Of a stretch of DNA of 64,000 bases, positions 55,826-64,000 are shown piece after piece (position 1 is the stretch's first letter; each line of letters starts with the position of its first letter). The notes under the pieces are model-generated. The model had not been told where the DNA came from, did no database searches, and saw nothing but the letters and a program-made list of their open reading frames with translations. The DNA is from Corythucha ciliata (Eukaryota; Arthropoda; Insecta; Hemiptera; Tingidae): the NCBI GenBank assembly GCA_038030265.1, contig CM075943.1, positions 124,001 through 188,000 on the forward strand, read 5' to 3'. Position numbers and translations under genes: made by a program.

Positions 55826-57479
55826 AGGCATGTTCACCCTGTAGCGGAATGCTATATTTTCGGTTTTTTTAAAAATGCAATCATTGATGTACGCGAAAAA
55901 TTACCGTTTACACAACGCGCAACCTTCAACATTCAACCCATTTTACCTCAATTTCGGTGCGATTTTGGGATATTCGGGGGAATTTTTGGATGGGTAAGTG
56001 ATGAGGAGGGTGATGGTGAGGGGTAATTTTACTTTAATGGAAGTGTTTCTGTGAGTAGGTACATTTGAAGATCAACGCGGAAATATCTGTATTTACTTTT
56101 TATGTTTGGTGAAATACGGCTCAAATATGACGATATGATCAGGAATATCTGAACTTTTGCTGTGAGAATTTCAAAGGCTGTTCGTGTTACAAGCAGGTAG
56201 TCGTAACCATCTTCTTATTTTTTGGTCAGGAAGGTTCAACATTTTCAACTGAGTCGGAGGGCCTTGAAAAGTTGGGATGCAAGGTAAACCGTTTTTTTTT
56301 TGGGATACATACATTATTTACTGAATTAGTTAGGTAGGTAGTATTATCCAACAAAAACTTGTCGATGTTTGCTTCAGAGAGATCGCGACTAACAATGAGA
56401 CTTTTTAATCCTCAGGTATTTTATTAAACAATCTTCGACAACGCGATAGTCTATTAATTGTATTTGTAACAGTAAGTTTGGCATTACCGTGAGTTATGGT
56501 TGCGTGTCACATTTCTTTTCGTGAAAACCGTCGCAAACATAAACAGCAACTAGCAAGCAGCGTAAGATGAATAAAGTGGCAGAATCCATAACTCCCATTA
56601 TTAGGGAGCCTCCCTACAATCCACGTGTCATCCAAATTATTAATGACATGAATTTGTCTCCCCTCCGCTGTACTTCGAAAGCATTGATTAAGCCTGAGTG
56701 ACGATACCCAGAATTGGTGGACGCCAGAATTATATATCGTGAGACTAAAAAACAAGCAAGGCATGTCGTTATTAATGTACATTCCAAAATTATTCCTTTG
56801 CATTACAGAATTGAGCTTCTTGCCCAGTCAAGTGATCTGATACCCGTGAAAGGAAAAAGATCGAGAACCGACTATATGAAAACTTGTGTGAATGTGGAAT
56901 ATGCCTGAAGTTGAGTCAAACGTCCACTAAAAAACGTAAACATTGGGATAACAAAATATCATGAATGGCTGGATACATTTAATTTTTACCTTTTAAATGT
57001 CAGCCCTATAATTCACCCGACGCTGGTTCAAATCGGAGACATAAATCCTCAGAAAGTAACGACTGAAATTGTGCACCTCACGATCGTGATCGTAAACCAA
57101 CGACGAAATTCGGAATAAGTTGCCCGTTCGCGGCTGAATACATGCCGTAATTAAACTCATTACTGGTATTTGTCGTACATGCCATAACTGAATTATTCGT
57201 AATTGCAAATTTTTGCAATTAATGCGAAGAAAATAAAATGTTCGCGGTGCACTAAAACTGTTGAACTTGAGTATTCTGTCTTATCAATGATATGAACAAG
57301 ATAACCACTACAACGGCATTGAATCTTCCATTAGCCAATCAGAGGCCACGAAACAACTCCTGGCTGAAATCGAGTAGCATTTCAAATTACGCCCCCGGGC
57401 GGACCCGTTACTTCTAGCCCTCTCGGGGCCCCTAGCCTAGAATTATCTCGGGGCCTACATTTCGCAGTTAGAATTGAGA
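55826..57479. other. Non-coding stretch
   Basis: No gene is recognised. It ends with the inverted copy of the 50549-50640 repeat (~57330-57394) and a GC-rich patch (57390-57435). A B-box-like GGTTCAAATC at 57009 has no tRNA context. Confidence 0.4.
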
Positions 57480-57838
57480 CAAATAGCCGCAGAATAGCAT
57501 GATTCGTAGCAAAATATCTCCGAAATTGTTATTGTTCCGGGTCTAATAATACCATGGAAATTGCAAGTTTTTGGTCTTAACCTTCGCGACATTTCAAGAA
57601 TATGGGCTTTTGTTTTTTTTTAGAGGCCGTGGACCCAGCCAGCCACAACTCGGAGCTAATAATTTGTGGAATTGCCAGTTCGGCAATTCGGATCGTGAAA
57701 TTGCTAGTTTCCGCTATTTATTTCCGTTAATTTGCCAGTTTCTGGTCTTTATTTCCACGAAATTTCGAATTTTGGTGATCTTTCTCAGTGACAGGAGACT
57801 TCGGGCCATTAGGCTATGACAATGCCTAAAGTCTTCTC
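57480..57838 (+). repeat. Family C ~30 bp repeats (left block)
   Basis: Units near CGTGAAATTGCAAGTTT followed by GGTCTTAATTTC recur about every 30 bases, mixed with a longer phrase (GTGGACCCAGCCAGCCACAA) that has a counterpart in the right block at 61380-62190. This repeat family is flanked off by RT fragments from 57841. Confidence 0.65.
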
Positions 57839-57841
57839 CTC

Positions 57842-58051
57842 AAAATGACTTCTGACATTGTTCAGGCAGTCGATGAGTGTAGGGTGGCGGCGTTGGTTCA
57901 GCTGGATTTCAGCAGAGCGTTCGACCGGGTCAATCATGGAAAGCTGGTCATTAAGCTTGCGAGGATGGGGTTTTCCCGAAGTGTGTGTTTGTGGTTTCTG
58001 TCTTACCTGGTGGGAATAAGACAGGCCGTTTTATCCCCAACTGACCGATAG
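57842..58051 (+). pseudogene. Non-LTR reverse transcriptase fragment
   Basis: DIVQAVDECRVAALVQLDFS then RAFDRVNHGKLVIKLARMGF (~57854-57970) and LWFLSYLVGIRQAV (~57990-58030) are RT blocks A and the following helix, carrying the first catalytic Asp in LDFSRAFD. The segment ends just before motif B, and the frame stops at 58049-58051. It is too short to place in a clade; Jockey/CR1-like wording. Confidence 0.8.
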
Positions 58052-58078
58052 GTTGTTTAAACTCCACAATCGAATAGC

Positions 58079-58468
58079 ATGATTGTGGTTTGTGATACTG
58101 CTTTTGTCCACGAGCCGGCACTGTGTGTCACGTTTATTTATGACCTACCTTATGATGCTCACGTCTCGGAGTTCTATCAACAGTTAAAATGGTTAATAGT
58201 TTCGTTCCGTAGAAAGTTTTTGCGTGCCTGCCTGTTATACAAACTCTTTGAACGATGCCGTCCAAAATATCTACTTGATTTATTTGTAGCCAGAAGGAGA
58301 GTTAGTTTGCGGAGTACAAGGGGCTACCCGGATGATCTCGTTATGCCAATCCATCGAACGACTAAATTTTCCAAGTCATTTGTGCCCTCATCTGTTAGGT
58401 TGTGGAACGGAATCCCTCGTGATATTAAGACTCAAAAATGCTATTTCAATTTTAAAAAGAAATATTAG
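58079..58468 (+). pseudogene. Non-LTR ORF2 C-terminal fragment
   Basis: FLRACLLYKLFERCRPKYLL (~58219-58278) and HRTTKFSKSFVPSSVRLWNG then IPRDI (~58350-58420) match the C-terminus common to many non-LTR RTs of the Jockey/CR1/RTE type. It may be the tail of the same element as 57842-58051, with most of the RT deleted between. The frame ends at 58466-58468, followed by AAATATTAG-type sequence rather than a poly(A). Confidence 0.7.
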
Positions 58469-58503
58469 ATTTCTACTTGAACCAGCAGGCCGTTCCGTGA
58501 GCG

Positions 58504-59570
58504 GTGATTGTTACGGTGGGGGGTCAGCAGCTTGGACTAATATCCTGCTACTGGCCCCCCTCCCAGGTGGATGGGGCGGAGTTTTTCGCCGCCCAGGAGA
58601 ACGCCCTGGAATGCCTGAGGGGCATCCCAGTGGTCATAGGGGGGGATTTTAATGCGTGGGACCTCGCGTGGGGCTCGAGGAGGGGCAGCCAGAGAGGCGC
58701 GCAGGTGCGCGATCTCTTGTCTGGGTGGGGACTTGTGCTTGCGAACCGGTCCGAGTGCGGACCCACCTTCCGCGGGCCGTCGGGGGAGTCGTACATTGAC
58801 TTAACCCTTCTGGGTGGTCAACCACTCCCTCGGTTGTGTTCGTGGGGGTTGGGCATGGACACCTCGGCCGACCACTGCCTCGTGTCATTCGACATCGTCA
58901 CAGGTGTCAGTGGCCGTGGCGTGGGAGGATCGGGATCGGGCCGGTTTGACTTCAGGCGTGCCCGATGGGACGCATACAGGTGCCAGGCGGATCGCCTCCT
59001 CTTCGAGGCCGACCTCGCGGGTCCTCCTCCGGGGGCGTCGGGATTGGAACTCGTGGACGAGGCCATGGAGGCGATGGAAGCCATCGTCATGGGCTCCGCT
59101 GACGATACCGTCCCGCGTGTTCCCCAATCGCGTGGCGGGATAGTTCCGTGGTGGAATGCCGAGGTTGCGGGTCTTTCCTCGCGGGCTCGTAGGCTGCGCC
59201 GGGCCTATCAAAGGACTCGGGGCCCGGGTCGCGAGGCTGCAGGCGAGCGTTATGCGCTCGCGAGGGGGGACCTAAAAAAGGCTCTTCGGCGGTCCGGGCG
59301 GGCCGCGTGGAGGACGTTCGTTGAGGATGGTCTCTCGGCGAACCCTTGGGGCATACCCTACAGAGTCGCCGTGGGGAAGATCAGGTTCACCGGGGTGTGC
59401 CCTGAGATGCTTAAGCATCTCCCGGACTCGGCGGTGGAGTCTTTTTTGGGGCTCTACAATCGATGTCTTGTGGCGGGGTACTTCCCGGTGAGATGGGTCA
59501 CTGTGGTGATACTTTTTCTGAAGTCGCCCGACCGTGACCTGGCGTCTCCCGGTAGCTATAGGGCGAGAGC
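58504..59570 (+). pseudogene. R1-like endonuclease and start of RT
   Basis: VGGQQLGLISCYWPPS (~58513) opens mid-endonuclease; VVIGGDFNAWDLAWGSRRGS (~58633-58690), RGPSGESYIDLTLLG (~58770-58815) and SADHCLVSFDI (~58864-58896) are its catalytic blocks. GGIVPWWNAEV (~59137) starts the linker. NPWGIPYRVAVGKIR (~59341-59385) is then joined directly to FTGVCPEMLKHLPD (~59386), where much linker and the first RT block should lie, so an in-frame deletion is inferred. FPVRWVTVVILFLKSPDRDL (~59484) and PGSYR (~59548) lead to a frame change near 59570. Confidence 0.85.
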
Positions 59571-60560
59571 AAGGTCCTGGAGCGGTTCCTCCTTGGACGG
59601 TTACCCGGCCGGGAGCCCTTCATCAAGGAGGCGCTCCATCCGCTCCAGTTTGGGGGGGTAAGAGAGGGCTCGACGGACGTGGCACTGGACGCGGTGCAGA
59701 CCCTCGTCGATGCCCCCTACGGGAAGTACAAGGTGGCGGTCCTGCTGGATGTGCAGGGGGCCTTCGACTCAGTGTCGTGGCCGGGGGTCTTGATGGCGCT
59801 GCGAGATGCTGGTGTCCCAAACGACATCTTTAGGGTGATCGCCTCGTACTTCGAGTCGAGGAAGGTGCGGCTCCGCTACGGTAGTGAGGAGGTGCGGGAA
59901 CCTCTCACCAGAGGTTGCCCGCAGGGGTCGGTTCTCTCGGCTGCTTTGTGGAACCTTCTCTTTGCCGCCCTTTTGTGGCTTTTGCAGGGGGAGGGTTTCG
60001 AGGGAGTGGCGTACGTGGACGACCTTGCGGTTGTTGTCGCGGCGCGCTCCCGGGGCGAGGCCGGTCGGGAGATCGATCGGCTGTTGCGGGTCGTGGACGA
60101 ATGGTGCGGGGCGGTCAAACTGGCTTTCGCTGTGCCGAAGACCCAAATGGTCCTATTGCGGGGTCGTCTCTCGCAGGGTAGCCCCCTGGTGGTGCGCTAT
60201 CGGGGATCACGCCTTGTGGGGGAACGGCAGGGCCGCTACCTAGGGGTCGAGATTAGCCCGGGGAGGACAGCCACCCCGCAGCTAGAGGCGGTTGCGGGGA
60301 AGCTAGAGAGGACCTTTGCCCTCTTTAGGTCAGTGGGGGGAAACGTATGGGGCACGAACTTCCACTGCCCAGCTCGTTACTTCAGGGCGGTATTCGTACC
60401 TACCCTGCTGTACGGTGCAACGTGGTGGTGGCACCGGCCCACGAAAGCTCAGAGGGCGAAGGTCCTCAGCTTGCAGCGGCAGGCCTTGGTAAGGGTGACC
60501 ATGGCGTACCGGACTGTCAGTTCCGACGCGCTTCAGGTGCTGGCGGGGATACCTCCTGCT
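59565..60560 (+). pseudogene. R1-like reverse transcriptase
   Basis: In the next frame KVLERFLLGRLPGREPFI (~59572) and QFGGVREGSTDVALDAVQTL (~59646-59705) continue the RT. Then KVAVLLDVQGAFDSVSWPGV (~59730-59790) carries the first Asp, TRGCPQGSVLSAALWNLLFA (~59907-59965) is motif B and VAYVDDLAVVVAARS (~60008-60052) holds the catalytic YVDD. The thumb follows (YLGVEISPG ~60238; FVPTLLYGATWWW ~60394). Near 60555 the frame is lost: LQVLAGIPP should continue with an LD-type helix that is found in another frame. Confidence 0.9.
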
Positions 60561-61111
60561 CGACGCATGGGTTCACGGGTGCCGCCTGGTTCAGGGAAAC
60601 TTGGACTGGGTACGGTGCCGTGAAGATTGGGCAGAGCGCCTCGGTCTCTTGGCCGAGGAGTGGGGGGCCGCATGGGGCCTCCGCCTTCTTGACGACCTAG
60701 TCGTTGAGGCTTGGCAGGCGCGTTGAACTTACAGTTCAACGGGTAGGCGTACATTCGGGTTCGTGCCCGACGTTCGGACGAGACTGGCAGCGGCCAAGTG
60801 GTTCACCCTTGAGCACGCTGCCATGCAAATCCTGACTGGACACGGCTCGTTTAACGCCAAGTTGTGGTTCATCCGGCCGGTTCTTTCCGGGTGGTTCTCC
60901 AACATGCCCTTGTGGTGTCGAGGAGGAGACTGCCGACCATGTGCTTCGTCGCTGCAGCCTCTACGGGGATCTGCGGCAGGTGACGTGGGGGAGTGGAGGC
61001 CCACCGGAAGACTCGGCTCTTGTCCGAGACCGGCGGGCATATGGCCGCCTCCTGGCCTTCTCCCGCTCCTGGCTGGAGCGAAGAGGGCTGGGACCGGCCA
61101 TGCTTGAGTAG
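60556..61111 (+). pseudogene. R1-like C-terminal region
   Basis: Spread over frames: WAERLGLLAEEWGAAWGLR (~60630), FGFVPDVRTRLAA (~60752-60790), QILTGHGSFNAKLW (~60826-60868), and after a frame change near 60905 the finger CGVEEETADHVLRRCSLYGD (~60915-60975), ending at TAG 61109-61111. A perfect 9 bp hairpin (60721-60741, CGTTGAACT / AGTTCAACG) sits where a stop interrupts the frame. The 3' UTR probably extends to ~61290. Confidence 0.8.
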
Positions 61112-61379
61112 GGTTCCCTACTTGGGCAACCCGGGCAGGGTTCTCTTCCCTGTCCGGTTTCGGTCCATGGCGGAAGCCAGCATCCTCAGCTCAAAAGACC
61201 CACCTCCGCGTGGTCTCTCTCGGGCGCGGCTGGCTGGCCAGCAGCCGTGGCTAACGGGTTGAGCTGAGCGATGGGACCGACTTTGTTGCAGTATCCGGGC
61301 CAAAGATGGGGTACAGGCCAGGTAAAGGCCTGCAAAAAGGTCTAGGTACTGGCCACATCTTAAGGAGTTCCGCAGAGAG

Positions 61380-62190
61380 AGAGAGAGTGAGCGATGCAAA
61401 TATATCCGTGAAATTAGAAGTTTTCGAATATTCGTGATACTGCAAGTTTCACGTTCTATAACTTCAACAAAACTGCGAGTTTCAAGGCCGTTGTTTCTCG
61501 GTGGCTGCAAACCCTGGGCAAACCGGCCTAGACTGCTCCCATAACTTTGAATTTGAATTTATTCGCAATTGAAATTGAATGAGTTTGCAAAGTTCGGAGA
61601 CCATAATTTGAGCGAAGTTACAAATTTCCTGGCATGAAATTCACAAATTCGTGTCTTAATTTCTGTGAAACTGCAAGTTTAGGGTCTCAAAGCCAAAATC
61701 CAGTTTTTACTGGACCGTTTTTATAGCGGTGGAACCCAGAGCGCTGGCCCCAACTCAGGCCATAGCCGGACGACTACACTCGAAATTGGAAAAGTCGGAT
61801 CTTATTTCTGTGAAAATGCAAGTTCCCGAAGTTCCGGGTCTTAATTTCAGACAAATTTCTAGTTACGCGTCTCTATTTCGGAGAAATTGCAAGTTGCCGA
61901 AAGTGAAAATCCGTGAAATTACAAGTTTGCAACTGTTTACGCTGTTGGCTTTGGAACTCTGGCTAGCACAGGTCTCGATGGACCACACCGTAGGCTTGCG
62001 AGGCAAATTTGCCGTACCCAACAAAATTGCTACATTTTGGTCAAATGTCTGAGAAATTGTATATTTTCAGGTAAGATTCACTGACGAATAGCCGTGTTAT
62101 TGCAATAAGCTTGCAAATTTGGGTGTTAATTTCAGCAAAATTACGAGATTCCTGGTTGAATACCCGTGAAATTCAAAGTTTCTTTGAAGC
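61380..62190 (+). repeat. Family C ~30 bp repeats (right block)
   Basis: Units of the type TCCGTGAAATTACAAGTTTG / GTCTTAATTTCTGTGAAACTGC recur roughly every 30 bases from the AGAGAG run (61375) onward. A longer phrase (GTGGAACCCAGAGCGCTGG...CAACTCAGGCC, ~61730) matches the left block (~57627). The blocks bracket 57841-61350, so the retro-fragments appear to sit within one family C domain. Confidence 0.7.
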
Positions 62191-63726
62191 GCCCCCAGTT
62201 CCGTCATTTGCCGCTCCTTTGGACTCATCAATGGTGAAGAGGGGGGGGGGAGCAGTCTCCGCCTCAACCAGGTTTAACACGTTGTCTTAAATCGTAAAGA
62301 TCGTTTTTCACGTTCCACTCATTTTCGGTGTCAACAGATGAATACAAAGGAAAACTTCTCCTTCTAATTAAAATGGCCACGAGCTTGCCCCTTTCCAATT
62401 AGCCCCATCCTACTCTGGCCGCTCCTGACAAGCCACCTGAATTGGCCTCACGAGTTAACGTTTTCTTCGAAATGTGCCCGGTGGGCAACCTTAATTCCAC
62501 CTCTCCTCCACTCAACTATTTATGAGGTGTCAGAGCTCCCCCTTTTTCCACACCGTGTCAGTAACTTTCTTCCATTCCTGTTACCGCACCACAAGACGCA
62601 AAGGGGTGGGTAATGATTGGAGTCTTTAGCAAACAGTCACCACCGCCCGAGCGGGTCACTTTGATGCGGTCGCAACAATAATACTCAAGAGAGATGAAGA
62701 GAGCTCGAAGCCACATCAAAACTGACTCTTTCCACCAACATTTGAAGCTCCTTTTAAAGAACAAGTGGGCTCTTGTTCCGTCTGGTTCAAATAGTTAAAC
62801 AAGGGGTTAAAAGTTTCAAATACTGAGAAATTTCAACTTTTTTCTCCTTTCCTTATTTGTCGGTTAATATTCATGAAACAGATATTGGCTCATGCCCTTC
62901 CTTATTCGTGATGAGTGGAAACTTGAACGAGTATTATCATTGAGTGAAAAGGACCTCCTGAATCCACTGAAGCATGGAAGTAAAACATTGTAGCAGTCAG
63001 TTAAAATTGTCAGCCCGGAGAATTTTGGTGCGCGAGTGAAATTTCGAGATTTTTAAACATTGTCGCTCCTACGTCACAACAATCCTTCTACAGACGTTTT
63101 AAGTTTGGCGAAAAAAAAAAACAATAAACGATTGAAGGTCATTCGCCACGTTTTCCGAACAATCGAGAAAAGAGTTTTGATTTCCGTTGCTGCAAAAAGT
63201 GTTTTTCTTGAAAATCTGGGCTTGACAGTTTATACCTCACGCTGTCCAAGCCGCTATTCTATAGTCGGAACTTTTTTTCTCTCTCAATTTCTTCTGGTAG
63301 AAGATACATTTTATGCAGAATTGGGGGAGAATCCTATACCATTTGGTTATTCCCTTCGCTTGAAAATGAACTGGTATTGACTTTCAATAGTCAAATAACG
63401 CATCAGACTTCGTCCATTTTGTATGAGGTGTATACCTATGTGTGGGATATATACCACTGCGGCTCCAAATCAAAACTCTTGTTTTTTTTTTTTTATTCGA
63501 CCCCCCCCCCCCGCCACGCACACTTAACACCAAAGCCTCGCTGTTTGTTTGTATACGAAGCTTTCAGACGTATACGCGCATACAAATAAAGAAATTGTTT
63601 TACAGGTATTTTATTTTTGGTTCCGGCAACATACTCCTATTCCATTCTTTCCAAGTTGGGAAGCGTAGCTTTTATTGTTACCGGCAAAGTAGGAAATCCA
63701 GGCATTGTGGGAAATAGGGGCGAAAG
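62191..63726. other. Non-coding stretch
   Basis: No gene is recognised. It includes G-, T- and C-runs (62240-62250, 63481-63494, 63500-63511) and unstructured AT-rich sequence. Confidence 0.4.
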
Positions 63727-63823
63727 AAATAGTATATTACGATCCAAGGGCGCTATGATGCTCATTACGATCGTAATGACCGTAATGAGCATCATACCGC
63801 CCTTGGATCGTAATATACTATTT
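63727..63823. repeat. 97 bp hairpin with ~40 bp arms
   Basis: AAATAGTATATTACGATCCA at 63727 pairs with the inverted copy ending ATATACTATTT at 63823; both arms contain CCAAGGGCG and GATGCTCATTACG. Only a couple of mismatches (CTA/CC near the middle of the arms) and a ~10-nt loop interrupt it. Likely a small foldback or MITE. The last 180 bases of the window show no gene. Confidence 0.85.
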
Positions 63824-64000
63824 TGTACAGCCGGGCGTAAAGACTCGAAATTCGACCGCTAGGAGAGTCTTGAGCGGGCGACATGAGGTTCATTCCGCCC
63901 GCCGGCCCGGGGGAGGGGAGGGGGTTATAATTCATGAATGTAGCCAGATCTGTCTTGAAATTACATGAAAATCGACACCTTACATCCCTATGATCTTAAA

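Larger units (their letters stand above)
58490..61290 (+). mobile_element. R1-like non-LTR element, truncated and internally deleted, GC-rich
   Basis: Endonuclease, RT and C-terminal zinc region on the + strand, in strikingly GC-rich DNA between AT-rich repeats. The 5' part and ORF1 are missing, and an internal deletion removes the region between linker and RT. At least three frame changes occur. Wording (GGDFNAWDLAWGS, YVDDLAVVV, EETADHVLRRC) fits the R1 clade. The flanks are family C repeats and other RT fragments, not rDNA, so this is a non-rDNA copy or a member that does not use rDNA. Confidence 0.85.

Noticed and set aside
58490..61290. R1 element marking a 28S rDNA insertion site
   Set aside because: The flanks are family C repeats and other RT fragments; no rRNA-like sequence is present on either side.

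Overview
This 64 kb window is eukaryotic nuclear DNA, almost certainly from an arthropod and most likely an insect. It is built mostly of decayed transposable elements. The grounds are the element mix (LOA-, Jockey-, I- and R1-like non-LTR elements, Gypsy, Copia and BEL/Pao LTR elements, a THAP P-element, hAT-type and TTAA/TA-type nonautonomous elements), GT-AG introns in the P-element, and no operons or ribosome binding sites. I could not identify the species and found no convincing single-copy host gene.

Layout. 1-0.5 kb: degenerate ~30 bp repeats (family A). 0.5-2.93 kb: Gypsy pol relic (PR-RT-RH-IN). 2.93-3.56 kb: antisense Jockey-like endonuclease fragment abutting it. 4.07-9.04 kb: nearly full-length LOA-like retrotransposon (ORF1, EN-RT-RNase H-zinc finger) carrying a 261 bp insertion between 12 bp target-site duplications. 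9-20 kb: non-coding, dominated by a 30 bp-period array (family B, 10.6-12.9 kb), plus hairpins and inverted repeats. 20.6-23.9 kb: P-element/THAP9-type transposase with introns and frameshifts. 25.1 kb: a lone second THAP exon. 26.8-29.1 kb: two large inverted-repeat (foldback) elements. 30.05-33.26 kb: second Gypsy element (gag, PR, RT, RH, IN zinc finger) cut off inside the integrase. 36.0-47.0 kb: a nested stack (see below). 48 kb: BEL/Pao gag relic. 51.3-54.7 kb: a MITE, an ~80 bp tandem repeat, and a family A array behind a hAT-like end, with a TTAA-flanked MITE inside. 57.5-62.2 kb: family C ~30 bp repeats enclosing RT fragments and a GC-rich R1-like element. 62.2-64 kb: non-coding with one long hairpin.

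The best-supported structure is the nested stack at 36.0-47.0 kb. A Gypsy gag-protease relic on the + strand (36019-36372, 43206-43825, 46643-46990) was split twice. A complete Copia element (36373-43205, antisense) with near-identical 139/140 bp LTRs and a 5 bp target duplication entered the gag. An internally deleted I-like non-LTR element (43826-46642, antisense, 45-nt poly(A) end) entered between nucleocapsid and protease with a 9 bp target duplication. The Copia element was itself hit in its protease region by a 2.5 kb hAT-type nonautonomous element (39446-41951, 8 bp target duplication). The body of that element is the family B 30 bp array. Where I could check it, subtracting an insert plus one target-site copy leaves the host reading frame intact.

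The hAT-borne array and the free array at 11.26-12.87 kb are colinear, and hAT-end-like sequences lie inside and beside these arrays. This suggests a transposon family whose body is a ~30 bp satellite, spread by mobilisation. That is the most unusual feature of the window. No coding element looks intact; all carry stops, frameshifts, deletions or truncations.
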